A stretch of 64,000 bases of DNA from Verrucomicrobiota bacterium (GTDB lineage Bacteria > Verrucomicrobiota > Verrucomicrobiia > Limisphaerales > PALSA-1396), in assembly GCA_016200005.1 (NCBI GenBank), contig JACQFP010000003.1:1-64000 (forward strand), read 5' to 3'. The notes under the pieces were generated by a model, which was not told the origin of the DNA, did no database searches, and saw only the letters and a program-made list of their open reading frames with translations. Made by a program: the position numbers and the translations under genes. Within the stretch, counting starts at the first letter, position 1; every line of letters starts with the position of its first letter. Positions 24,032 through 33,126 of the stretch are shown here, piece by piece.

Positions 24032-25951
24032 ATGAAAAACTGTGCTCTGATTCTGGCGGCCTTCTTTTGTCTCGTGTTCGACAGCAATGCTGCCGTGCCG
24101 CCCGCGGAAAAATTGCTGCCGGACGATACTTTGGTTTTGCTCACCGTCCCTGACTGGCCAAAAGCCAGGAACATTCTGACCAATTCGCCACAGGGTCAGT
24201 TCTGGAACGATCCGGCAATGAAACCCTTCAAAGATAAGTTCATGGCCAGACTCAAGGAAGATGTCCTGACCCCGTTGGAACGCGACATGGGGATTCGCTG
24301 GGAAGATTTTTCTCCGCTGGCCCAGGGACAACTCACGTTTGCTCTCACGCAAAACGGCTGGCAGGGCAAGGACGACCAGAAAATGGGTTGGCTTCTGCTC
24401 GTTGACACCAGGGATAAAACCAACCAACTCAAAAAGAATCTTGCAGACCTGAAGAAAAAATGGGTGGACTCCGGCAAGCAGCTCAAGTCCGACAAAATCC
24501 GCGACGTCGAATTCAGCACGCTCGTCACCTCCAGCAATGACTTCGCCAAGGTGCTGAAAAAAGCCCTGCCGGTGCCGCCTCCGGGAACTCCGGAAGGTTT
24601 CGAGGACCCGGACGCCAAAAAGACCCAACCCAAGAATGAGTTGATTGTCGGGCAGACTGATTCCTTGTTGATCGTCGGCAACTCCGCCAAGGCCATTGAA
24701 AAACTTCTCGTCCGGTTGGCAGGCGGAGCGGTCCCGTCGCTTGGCGAATTGCCCGCCTACGCCGCCGATCACGCCGCCATGTTTCGCGACGCGCCCGCCT
24801 ACGGTTGGATCAACGCGAAGCTGCTGGTGGACTCCCTCATTCGTCCCTCCAGCGCGTCCGCCGATGCGGATTCCCAACCCGGCGCGTTCCTCCCCTCCTT
24901 GAGCAAAGTCGCGGCTGTCCTTGGCTTGACCGGACTGAAAACGGCGGCGTTTAGTTTGCACAATTCAAACGAGGGCCTGCTATTTCATGTTTTTCTCGGC
25001 ATTCCAGAAGCGGAGCGCCGCGGCCTTTTCAAAGTGTTGGCGCTCGAAACCAAGGAGAGCAATCCGCCGCCGTTCGTACCGGCCGATGCGGTGAAGTTCC
25101 AGCGTTGGCGGATTGATGGTCAAAAAGCCTGGGCTACGCTGGAAACCGTGATCACCAATTTGTCACCGCAACTCGCCGACTTTCTGCAAATGACCTTCAA
25201 CACCATCGGCAAGGACCAGGACGCCACTTTTGATTTCAAGAAATCCTTCTTCGGCAATCTCGGCGACGACCTGATCTCCTTTCAAAAAGCGACCAAAGGC
25301 AATGCGCCGGCTGACCTGAACTCGCCGCCAACGATCTACTTGGTTGGTTCACCGAATGCAGAACAACTCGCTGTCGCCTTTAAATCCGCCACCGCCGTCA
25401 TGCCGCCCCAGTTTGGCGGTGGCACTCCGGTCAAGGACCGGGAATTTCTCGGTCGCAAAGTCTATACGCTGCCAGCCCCTCCCGCCGCGGGCGATACCGG
25501 CCAGCGCGGATTCAACTTCGCGGCCAGCGGTGGTTACCTGGCGATGTCCTCGGACGTGGCGCTGCTCGAGCAATACCTGCGCAGCGCCGAAACCCAGGCC
25601 AAATCCCTGCGCGAAAATCCCGGCATAAATGAAGCGGCCCAACAAGTCGGCGGCGCGGGAACGGGCTTGTTCGGTTACGCTAACGAAAGCGAAACGATGC
25701 GCGCGCGATTCGGGACCATGAGAAAAAATCCGAATTCATCAACCAACTCGAACAACCTCGCGCTTCTGGCCAGTGCTCTCAGCATCAGCTTGAATCAGAA
25801 TAATTACAACACCTGGTTTGATTACTCGCTGCTGCCCGAATACGACAAGGTCGCCAGGTATTTTCATTTCAGTGTCTATGCCGGCAGCGCGAATGCAGAT
25901 GGATTGACGTTGAAAATATTTTATCCCGTGCCGCCGCAGTTGAAGAAGTGA
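24032..25951 (+). CDS. Secreted DUF3352-like protein
   Basis: A 639-residue exported protein. A signal peptide ('CALILAAFFCLVFDSNAA') precedes 'EKLLPDDTLVLLTVPDW', an opening common to DUF3352-type proteins of this phylum. The rest is a repetitive alpha/beta architecture with phrases such as 'LIVGNSAKAIEKLL' and 'YLAMSSDVALLEQYL' that echo each other, suggesting an internal duplication. ATG 24032 fits the signal peptide; ATG 23999 adds 11 residues. The function is unknown. It may be a periplasmic quality-control or scaffold protein, on location only. Confidence 0.7.
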   Translation: MKNCALILAAFFCLVFDSNAAVPPAEKLLPDDTLVLLTVPDWPKARNILTNSPQGQFWNDPAMKPFKDKFMARLKEDVLTPLERDMGIRWEDFSPLAQGQLTFALTQNGWQGKDDQKMGWLLLVDTRDKTNQLKKNLADLKKKWVDSGKQLKSDKIRDVEFSTLVTSSNDFAKVLKKALPVPPPGTPEGFEDPDAKKTQPKNELIVGQTDSLLIVGNSAKAIEKLLVRLAGGAVPSLGELPAYAADHAAMFRDAPAYGWINAKLLVDSLIRPSSASADADSQPGAFLPSLSKVAAVLGLTGLKTAAFSLHNSNEGLLFHVFLGIPEAERRGLFKVLALETKESNPPPFVPADAVKFQRWRIDGQKAWATLETVITNLSPQLADFLQMTFNTIGKDQDATFDFKKSFFGNLGDDLISFQKATKGNAPADLNSPPTIYLVGSPNAEQLAVAFKSATAVMPPQFGGGTPVKDREFLGRKVYTLPAPPAAGDTGQRGFNFAASGGYLAMSSDVALLEQYLRSAETQAKSLRENPGINEAAQQVGGAGTGLFGYANESETMRARFGTMRKNPNSSTNSNNLALLASALSISLNQNNYNTWFDYSLLPEYDKVARYFHFSVYAGSANADGLTLKIFYPVPPQLKK

Positions 25952-26021
25952 CGTTGGAGTTCAGTCTCGGCTCGCTCTCAAAAACGGCCGCACAAGCTGA
26001 AGCTTGGACTCCAGCCTCATT

Positions 26022-26100
26022 CCTGCGGATAAACCAGAATCCGGTCATGGACGAGTACGACCAGGTCGTTCTTGCCATCGCCAGTCAGCTCGGCCACATC
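26022..26100 (-). pseudogene. Detached FG-GAP gene tail
   Basis: On the minus strand this reads 'LTGDGKNDLVVLVHDRILVY' then 'PQE' and stop, identical in protein to the last 23 residues of the FG-GAP gene at 30160-30229. The copy directly abuts the stop of the propeller gene at 26101. It has no start and no upstream FG-GAP sequence, so it is a stranded 3' end. Confidence 0.85.
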
Positions 26101-29100
26101 CTATTCCACCAGCATCACGCGGTAGAAGCGCTGCGACCAAGCACCGGCTGAGGAGTCCTCCTTGAAACCCGTCGTGTCCGTCGCCGTCACATCACCGACG
26201 AGATCGTTCCACATTGAATCGGACAGCGACGTTTTGAACTGCACCCGATATTTCTTTCCTGGAACGGCGCTCCAAAATATCTGCACCGGGCCGGAGGATG
26301 GCGATGAGAGTGTAACCACCCTCAGGATAGAGCCAGCGTTGGTGGGGTCGGTTCCCGCCATGAACTCCATCAAGTCGGTTTGTCCATCCCCGTCATAATC
26401 GCCTGTCCCATCGCGTTGCAGGCCGTTGAAGTACGCCAGTTCCCAATCGTCCGGAAGCCCATCGCCATCGGTGTCGGATCGGTTCAGCCGGAGCATCATG
26501 ATGTCGCGCGATTCGTTGTAGTCGCCAGTGATCAAGTCCGAAGCGTAGCTTTCCAACAAGACCGTGCTCCCGTCTGCGCTCATGATCGGGTTGCCGGAGA
26601 ATTGATTCCCGGTGCCTGTCCCGTCACGATTGACGCTCAGCAGAATGGTCCTGCTCAGCAACAAATCGCGCAGGAACACGTCGCTCATGCCGTTGGTGTC
26701 GTTTGCGGCCAGGTTCGAAGCGCGGCTGCGGAAGAGCACGTAACGACTGTCGGGGGTGATCAAAGGCGAGAGTGATCGATTATTCCCCGCGCCGATGCCC
26801 TCGCGATTGACGCTTATTAGCGATGCCAGTCCGTTCGTGCGATCGATGAGATATACATCCGTCGTCAAGTTGGTATCCAAGGCGGAGTAACTGTTGCTAC
26901 GTTCGCACGCCACGAATCGCCCGTCGGCGCTGAAGGCGGCGTTCACCGCGTCCGTGAGGGTGGTAGTCAAGGTCTGACTCGCCACATCAAACAAGAAAGT
27001 GTTCGTGAGGCGCTCAAACGCAAGCAGCGGGCCGTTGGCACCAAACGCCACGCGCCCGATTTGATTCAACCCGGCTCCCGTTGCGTCGGCACTGGCGAGA
27101 ATGTTGGACCCCGTCACTGAATCCCACAGAATGGCATTGACTCCGGAGATCGAGTTCGTAACGAGGTTTCCAGCACTACTGAGATACGCGACATACCGGC
27201 CGTCAGTACTGATGACGGCGTTGGACGACGCGGCTGATCCCGCCGCGTTGCCCTGATAGTTGAGGCTGACGAGGCGGTTTGAATCTTGTGTCAGGTCTCG
27301 ATAGTAAATCTGCCCGACAGTCGTGGCGTAACCGCCGACATTGTTCTCGCTGCTTTGAAACGCCATGAATGCGCCCTGTTGGCTGAACGCTGGGAACGAC
27401 GGCGCGCTCACTTTGCCTACGCCGGCGATCAATTCGTTCGTCCGCGCCAATCGGTCAAAGGCATACAGATTATAGCGCGTTCCCAGACCCGCCAACGGCG
27501 TGCTGTCAGGGATCGCTTCGAATGCGACCCACCGGCCATCGTCGCTGATCACGGGACGCCGGGATGGGCCGCGCGAAAAACCGTCCAAGATCGTGTTGAG
27601 CCGGACCCAGCCGTTGGAACTGGCGTTGAGGTCGCCGATCCACACATCGCCCGTGTGGTTGGTGTCGCCGGCATCCAAGTCGGACGCGTAACTTTCGAAC
27701 ACGACGAACTGGCCGTTGGAACTGATCCCGCCGGGAATCACTCGGCTGGCGGCTGATCCGGTCGCCACCATCAATCCCGGTTCGCGAAGCGAAATCAGTT
27801 CGGTGGTTCCGCCTGCTCGGTCATAAAGATAAATGTTTCGCCCTCCAGTTGTCTCGGGCGCGCCGACGAAAACAATCCAGTTTGCGTCGTCCGTCATCGT
27901 GGCATCCGCGCCGGGCACGTTGGTCGCGATGGTCGTGTTGGTGGCTGCGACAGCGTCGAACAGCACCAGGTTCTTGCTGACATCCTGATAAATCACAAAG
28001 CGCCCGTCGGCCGAAAGCGCCGGGACAAATCGCGCGCCCTGTGCGGAGGTCAACAGGGTAACCCCCGAAGCGATCAACGTTGTCGTACCAGCCGCAAGGT
28101 CACGATGGAAAAGATCCGCGCCGGATGAATTGGTGTCACCCAGCACGAGATTGTTGGCGGTGCTCACGAACACCACGACGTTGCCGTCCTTGCTCAACAC
28201 CGGCGAGCCGGAGCTGCTCGAAGTCGAACTGGCGCCATTGGTGTTCACGCTGACCAGAGCCGTCGTTCCAGCGACGCGATCCCGCAGGAACACATCAAGC
28301 CCACTGTTCGTATCATTGGTGGCCACGTTGGATGCGGCGCTTTGAAACACCACATAGCTGCCCGAAATATCCATGGAGGGATTTTGCGAATCGCCGTTGC
28401 CCAGCCCGGTGCCCGCCGTGTTAACACTGAGGGCGAGGTTCGACGAGGTTTGCAGGTCTCGCATAAACACGTCAATCTTCGCGTTGGAGTCACCCGAGAC
28501 AACGTTGGTGGCCGAGCTGTGGAACGTTACCCAGCGACCGTCATCGCTGATTTGTCGATTCCCATCCCATATCACGGACCGACCAGCGGAACTGGCAGTG
28601 TTTGCGGAGTTGCGAGTCACGAGCGTCGTGGTTCCGGCCACCGTGTCGCGAACAAACAAATCAACCGCGTTGTTGGCATCGCTGGCCGCCAGATTGCTGG
28701 CGCGGCTCGCGAAGAGCACATAGCGACCGTTGGGTGTGATGCTGGGAGCGGTAGATTCGAGGTTGCCTGGACTGACGCCGGCGGTGTTCACGCTGATTAA
28801 CGTGGTGGTTCCAGCAACGAGATCGCGCAGGAACACGTCGGAAGCGTTGTTCGTGTCATTCGGAACCAGATCGCTCGCGGCGCTCTCGAACACGACAAAC
28901 TGACCATTGGAACTGAGCGTGGGTGATTGGGAAGCGCCGTTTCCGCTTCTTGTGCCCGACGAGTTCACGCTCACCAGTAACGTACTGCCGAGCTGGCGAT
29001 CACGAACAAAAACGTCGAACGCGCCGTTGCTGTCGTTGGTGACCAGATCGTCTGCCGTGCTGACGAACACGACGAAGCGGCCATCCGCACTGACGCCCGG

Positions 29101-29238
29101 GTTGTGGCAATCACCCGCAGCTCCCGATGACAACGCCGTAGGAGTGAGCAACGGCCCGACCAACGGGTTCGCCCACGACGGGGTGGCAATGGCAACGCCC
29201 GTTCCGACCGACAGAAGCAACAATTTGCGGATTTTCAT
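26101..29238 (-). CDS. Large secreted TolB-like beta-propeller repeat protein
   Basis: A 1,045-residue exported protein. A signal peptide ('KLLLLSVGTGVAIATPSWA') precedes many copies of a repeat of about 55 residues with the core 'S.DGRFVVF.S.A.DLV', 'DTN...DVFLRD' and 'GTTTLISVN..G', as in TolB/WD40-like propellers. Near the C-terminus 'DTDGDGLPDDWELAYF' and 'DYDGDGQTDLMEFMAGTDP' are thrombospondin type 3-like calcium loops, then a beta-sandwich ending 'QRFYRVMLVE'. The start is ATG 29238, since the upstream frame lies within the pseudopilin gene. It is probably an outer-surface protein. Confidence 0.8.
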   Translation of the reverse strand: MKIRKLLLLSVGTGVAIATPSWANPLVGPLLTPTALSSGAAGDCHNPGVSADGRFVVFVSTADDLVTNDSNGAFDVFVRDRQLGSTLLVSVNSSGTRSGNGASQSPTLSSNGQFVVFESAASDLVPNDTNNASDVFLRDLVAGTTTLISVNTAGVSPGNLESTAPSITPNGRYVLFASRASNLAASDANNAVDLFVRDTVAGTTTLVTRNSANTASSAGRSVIWDGNRQISDDGRWVTFHSSATNVVSGDSNAKIDVFMRDLQTSSNLALSVNTAGTGLGNGDSQNPSMDISGSYVVFQSAASNVATNDTNSGLDVFLRDRVAGTTALVSVNTNGASSTSSSSGSPVLSKDGNVVVFVSTANNLVLGDTNSSGADLFHRDLAAGTTTLIASGVTLLTSAQGARFVPALSADGRFVIYQDVSKNLVLFDAVAATNTTIATNVPGADATMTDDANWIVFVGAPETTGGRNIYLYDRAGGTTELISLREPGLMVATGSAASRVIPGGISSNGQFVVFESYASDLDAGDTNHTGDVWIGDLNASSNGWVRLNTILDGFSRGPSRRPVISDDGRWVAFEAIPDSTPLAGLGTRYNLYAFDRLARTNELIAGVGKVSAPSFPAFSQQGAFMAFQSSENNVGGYATTVGQIYYRDLTQDSNRLVSLNYQGNAAGSAASSNAVISTDGRYVAYLSSAGNLVTNSISGVNAILWDSVTGSNILASADATGAGLNQIGRVAFGANGPLLAFERLTNTFLFDVASQTLTTTLTDAVNAAFSADGRFVACERSNSYSALDTNLTTDVYLIDRTNGLASLISVNREGIGAGNNRSLSPLITPDSRYVLFRSRASNLAANDTNGMSDVFLRDLLLSRTILLSVNRDGTGTGNQFSGNPIMSADGSTVLLESYASDLITGDYNESRDIMMLRLNRSDTDGDGLPDDWELAYFNGLQRDGTGDYDGDGQTDLMEFMAGTDPTNAGSILRVVTLSSPSSGPVQIFWSAVPGKKYRVQFKTSLSDSMWNDLVGDVTATDTTGFKEDSSAGAWSQRFYRVMLVE

Positions 29239-29264
29239 TGTGCGTCTTCCGATGATTCCGTCCT

Positions 29265-30083
29265 TCAACGCAGATAAGAAGCTGCGGCCTGAAGTCGGGC
29301 CACATCCGGATTGTTGGGCGAAGCGACGTTGAGGTTGATTGGGCCGTTGATCGGAGGCATGGTTCTGGCATCGGACCACTGCCAGTACTCAACATGCCCG
29401 TCAGCCATGCCAAGATTCATTCCGCCCACATGGAAATACGCTGGGAAATCAACAATCGTTGCAGACGCACCGACATGCGCGAGGTCAATAACAAATTCTG
29501 AGTCGTTGATGCTCGCGGGATGCTCCTCCAAGAGCACAAAAGTCCGGTTGGGTTGAGAAACTTCAGTCGCCTTGGTCATTACTTGAAAGTTTGGGCTCCA
29601 TGGATCAGAAATTGGGCCTACGTAACCATTCATTGAGTAGCTGCGTACTCGCAGCTTGGGCACTCCTCCACCTGTAATCAACGTTGAGGGGTCGGCAGGA
29701 CATCGAAACAACAACGACGAATTCACGTAGGGACCGATCGCCGCATAAGCGGCGTTGGTAAGTTTCAAGGGACTGGTGTTGTCCGAGTTGACGGGAGAAA
29801 AATCGAGGACGCCGCCAACCCACGCGACGCCTGGCGATGGTGAGTAATGGGCCATCAACAACCCCGAATAATCATCCGCGTACATCTGCCACGCCTGCAT
29901 CAGGCGGCGGAGATTGTTGGCGCAGACAGCTCGGTCCGAGGATGTCGGATTATGCGCCACCGCACTGACCGAAAGCAGAGTCAGCACGGCCACCACGCAC
30001 AGCACCACCAGCAGTTCAGTAAAGGTGAAGGCAACCTGGTCCATCCGACCAGGACGCGGTTCGATGGCCGCGTGTAGTTGCAT
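29265..30083 (-). CDS. Pseudopilin-like protein (prepilin-type N-terminus, H-X9-DG type)
   Basis: A 272-residue protein with the prepilin-like start 'FTFTELLVVLCVVAVLTLLS', whose Glu sits five residues after the cleavage point. Then come 'NNLRRLMQAWQMYADDYSG' and the C-terminal 'HVGGMNLGMADGHVEYWQW'. This is the DUF1559-like pseudopilin family that is abundant in Verrucomicrobiota and Planctomycetota. The start is taken at ATG 30083; ATG 30044 is closer to the cleavage site. It lies 26 bp upstream of the propeller gene on the same strand, and the two probably moved together. Confidence 0.82.
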   Translation of the reverse strand: MQLHAAIEPRPGRMDQVAFTFTELLVVLCVVAVLTLLSVSAVAHNPTSSDRAVCANNLRRLMQAWQMYADDYSGLLMAHYSPSPGVAWVGGVLDFSPVNSDNTSPLKLTNAAYAAIGPYVNSSLLFRCPADPSTLITGGGVPKLRVRSYSMNGYVGPISDPWSPNFQVMTKATEVSQPNRTFVLLEEHPASINDSEFVIDLAHVGASATIVDFPAYFHVGGMNLGMADGHVEYWQWSDARTMPPINGPINLNVASPNNPDVARLQAAASYLR

Positions 30084-30159
30084 GGGTGGAACATAAGCTG
30101 AGTTGACCTCGCTGGTCAATTCGATTCCAGCAACCAATGCAGGCTGATTGGCTGACTCT

Positions 30160-32508
30160 TTATTCCTGCGGGTAAACCAAAATCCGGTCATGTACGAGCA
30201 CGACCAGGTCGTTCTTGCCATCGCCGGTCACGTCGGTCACCAACGCTTCGCGCGGTTCAGGCATGTCGCTGCGGCGGCTGCGGAAGGTCCGCTCCTCAAA
30301 CACCTGCCAGCGATTCGCCGGCACCAACTGATGCGGTGCTTCAAACAATACCAAGTCCAGATAGTTCTTCGCGGTCTCCAGAAAAACCAGGTCCTTGCGC
30401 CCGTCGTTGTTCAAGTCGCCCGTGACCACGTCATTCAAGTGGCCGTCCTTGATCGGCGTTTCGTAACCGTCCAGTTCCTTGAATTCCCAGGTGTCGCCCT
30501 GAAGCGCCAGCCACGCGGCGGCATTGAGGCCAAGAAAACCAACGGTGTTCAGATTTGTGCCGCCCAGCGCCACCGGTTGCAGACTGGTGAATTCGGTGAA
30601 CGGCAGCGAGATGTTGCGGACAACCTGCCATACTCCCGCGGTATCGCGTTCGCACAGCGTCAATACCTTGCGTTCCGCATCGAGCAAGAACAGCGACGGG
30701 ATGGCGTTCGTTCCGTTGGGGACGGCCGCCGCGCCCACCAGCCGGGAATTGCTCCCGGCGCCGTTGATCTGTTCCTTAACACTGAACATCCAACCGGCCT
30801 TGTTTGTGGCGTTCTGAGCGGAGGCCTCCGGCTTCAGCACGACGGCGCGGAGAAAATTTTTCTGCGTCAACAACAACTCCGGTTTGCCATCGCCATCGAC
30901 GTCTGCCGCGCTCAACCACGGCAACTCGATGCTGCCGCCGGGCGGCGCGATGTCCAGTTCCTCAAAATCCTTGCCCGCCACCTGCAAGAGAATTTTGATT
31001 TTTTCGTACGGGATCAGAACGATGAGGTCAGCCAATCCGTCCTGGTTGACATCGTGGAACGCAAGTGTGCTGGGATTGGATTTGAAATTCTTGCTGAGCT
31101 TCTGCGTTTTGGTCTTTCCATCGGCGGTGCGCGTGAACAATACCCGCTTGCTCTCCTGCTCGCTGCCGTCTTGATCCAGCAGCACTGCCAGCGTCGCCCG
31201 CGCTTTGGCTTGAAGCGGGCCGACCGCCATCGCCAGCGGCTTGCCTTCCATCGGAATCAGCGTGGGGAACGGCAACCGTCCCTTTTCATCGAGCCGCGTC
31301 ACGCCCACCTGCCTTTCGTCCGTGCTCAATAAAAAAATCTCCGCCCGCCCGTTGCCGTCCCAATCCGCCACCGCCAGATCGCTTACGCCGGTCAGCGTGG
31401 GGAAGGATTTGGCCGCGGCGAGGGTGCCATCGCTTTTTTGGAAAAAGACCGTGATCTGTCCGCTGTCCGGTTCGGACACCAGCAGGTCAGGCAGGCCGTC
31501 ACCGTTGATGTCCGCCCACAACATGCCACGTCGCGCCTTGGTGGTTCGATTGATGGGCAGCACCTGGAACTGGCCGAGCTTGAAACTGCCGGAGAGCGTC
31601 TCCGCCGGCTGACGGACGAATTCGGAGATTTGAGCGCGCCCGGAATTTTGCGCGATGGTCATGACTTTCGTCCTTCCGCCCTTCTCCAAAATATCCGCCC
31701 AGTAAGAACGAATGGGTGGCAACGCAAAATAAATCTCTGGCCCCAACTGTCCCGCATCGTTCTGCAAACGAAACCGAAACGGTGTCGGGTTTTCCCAGTT
31801 GACGAGCAACAAATCGTCCCGGCCGTCGCCGTCAATGTCCAACACCTGGGCCGACTTGAGTGCTCCTGAAAACGGAATCTTCTCCGGCTCGCCGAGGGTG
31901 TGGTCGGGTTTTTGGGTGAAGAGGTAAATGTAATTCTCGGACAGGAGCAGTAAATCGAGCAGGTGGTCGCCATTCAAGTCGCCGGTCGTCAACGCGTTGG
32001 GCGTGAGCTGGCCGTCGTCGATGGCCCAGCGTTTGGGCGCGCTCCAGCCGTTGGTGCCTTGATTGTATTGCACGACCAGTTCCTTCGGTTCGCCGTAGTA
32101 AGCGATGTCCGGACGGCCATCCTGGTTAAGGTCCTCCACCACCAGCGACGCGATGCGTTTCTCCGAGGCGATGGAATCGACGCGAAACCGCGCGTCTAGC
32201 GGCAACTCATTGAGTTCGCGTTTAACCGCTGGCGGCACGGTTTTCGCCGTGTTGGTCGAGCCGGTTTGATTGTAGAGCAGATTGATCTTGGAGCGGACGT
32301 TGTTGACCACAATCAGGTCGTTCAGCCCATCGCCATCGAGGTCGGCCGAGTGCAGTTGGCTGATTTGATTGTCGATGGGAAAAATCTCCGGCCCCGTGAA
32401 ACCGAATCGATTCGTGAGGGTTTCCGCCTTGCAGGCAAAGGCCAATGCCGCCATACCGACCAGCACAGCGAGGCGGGTTGCGCGCCGGATTGAATTCAAA
32501 TTATGCAT
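30160..32508 (-). CDS. Secreted FG-GAP/VCBS repeat protein
   Basis: A 782-residue exported protein with at least nine calcium-binding FG-GAP loops of the pattern D-x-[DN]-x-D-G-x-x-[DE]-[IL]: 'DLDGDGLNDLIVV', 'DLNQDGRPDIAYY', 'DIDGDGRDDLLLV', 'DVNQDGLADLIVL', 'DVDGDGKPELLLT', 'DLNNDGRKDLVFL' and the last 'DVTGDGKNDLVVL'. They form a beta-propeller like that of integrin alpha chains. The start is ATG 32508 with a signal peptide ('LVGMAALAFACKAE'). The role is probably surface binding. The last 23 residues are duplicated at 26022-26100. Confidence 0.82.
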   Translation of the reverse strand: MHNLNSIRRATRLAVLVGMAALAFACKAETLTNRFGFTGPEIFPIDNQISQLHSADLDGDGLNDLIVVNNVRSKINLLYNQTGSTNTAKTVPPAVKRELNELPLDARFRVDSIASEKRIASLVVEDLNQDGRPDIAYYGEPKELVVQYNQGTNGWSAPKRWAIDDGQLTPNALTTGDLNGDHLLDLLLLSENYIYLFTQKPDHTLGEPEKIPFSGALKSAQVLDIDGDGRDDLLLVNWENPTPFRFRLQNDAGQLGPEIYFALPPIRSYWADILEKGGRTKVMTIAQNSGRAQISEFVRQPAETLSGSFKLGQFQVLPINRTTKARRGMLWADINGDGLPDLLVSEPDSGQITVFFQKSDGTLAAAKSFPTLTGVSDLAVADWDGNGRAEIFLLSTDERQVGVTRLDEKGRLPFPTLIPMEGKPLAMAVGPLQAKARATLAVLLDQDGSEQESKRVLFTRTADGKTKTQKLSKNFKSNPSTLAFHDVNQDGLADLIVLIPYEKIKILLQVAGKDFEELDIAPPGGSIELPWLSAADVDGDGKPELLLTQKNFLRAVVLKPEASAQNATNKAGWMFSVKEQINGAGSNSRLVGAAAVPNGTNAIPSLFLLDAERKVLTLCERDTAGVWQVVRNISLPFTEFTSLQPVALGGTNLNTVGFLGLNAAAWLALQGDTWEFKELDGYETPIKDGHLNDVVTGDLNNDGRKDLVFLETAKNYLDLVLFEAPHQLVPANRWQVFEERTFRSRRSDMPEPREALVTDVTGDGKNDLVVLVHDRILVYPQE

Positions 32509-32564
32509 GTTTGAACGCGTTTCAATTCGCGAAAAGCTGCCATCCATCCGGGGCTTTGGCGAGT

Positions 32565-32987
32565 TTATTCCCCGATAAAATGGCCGGCCACGCGACGCGT
32601 GTGCGGCTGGCGGCGATGTTCCCACAAATAAATCCCCTGCCAGGTGCCCAACGCCAGTCGCCCCGCTTCGACGGGGATGCTGAGGTTCACCGCTGTCAAG
32701 GCCGTGCGAACATGCGCCGGCATGTCGTCCTCCACTTCGGCCGTGTGTTGGAAAAGCGCGTCGCCATCCGGAACGAGCCGCGCGAAAAAGCGTTCCAAAT
32801 CACGCCGCACTTCGGGATCGGCATTTTCCTGGATCAACAACGAAGCCGAAGTGTGGCGTAGGTGCAAGGTGACGACACCGGACTGAAATCCATTCTGTCG
32901 AACCCACGCGGCCACTTCGTCAGTAAATTCATAAAGACCTCGTCCACGCGTCTTCACCACCAGTTCGTGCGAGCTTTGGCGTATCAT
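32565..32987 (-). CDS. YjbQ/UPF0047 family protein (thiamine phosphate synthase-like)
   Basis: A 140-residue member of the YjbQ family: 'VVTLHLRHTSASLLIQENA', 'FQHTAEVEDDMPAHV' and 'LALGTWQGIYLWEHR' carry the conserved His and Glu cluster. Members have weak thiamine-phosphate synthase activity in vitro and an uncertain physiological role. ATG 32987 is used, because the longer frame to 33053 reads into a palindromic repeat. It stands alone between the FG-GAP gene and a family A hairpin. Confidence 0.88.
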   Translation of the reverse strand: MIRQSSHELVVKTRGRGLYEFTDEVAAWVRQNGFQSGVVTLHLRHTSASLLIQENADPEVRRDLERFFARLVPDGDALFQHTAEVEDDMPAHVRTALTAVNLSIPVEAGRLALGTWQGIYLWEHRRQPHTRRVAGHFIGE

Positions 32988-33025
32988 TTTGGTGTGCAAT
33001 TTGGATGACGAACTTCGAACAAAAA

Positions 33026-33099
33026 GTAGCCGCCGATGTGAGGAGGCGGACAAGTGTTGTGATTGTCCATTATTTCCGCCTCCTCACGTCGGCGGCTAC
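33026..33099. repeat. Family A palindrome, complete hairpin
   Basis: The left arm GTAGCCGCCGATGTGAGGAG and the right arm CTCCTCACGTCGGCGGCTAC are reverse complements with one mismatch, separated by about 34 bases. It lies between yjbQ and the TPR gene. The core is the same as the repeat in mqnE, with C in place of A in GTAGCMGCC. Confidence 0.88.
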
Positions 33100-33126
33100 G
33101 AATGAGAACTGATTTTTAACAGGCGG

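Noticed and set aside
30148-31332. 394-codon plus-strand frame
   Set aside because: It is antisense to the FG-GAP repeats; its own repeats mirror those of the real gene.
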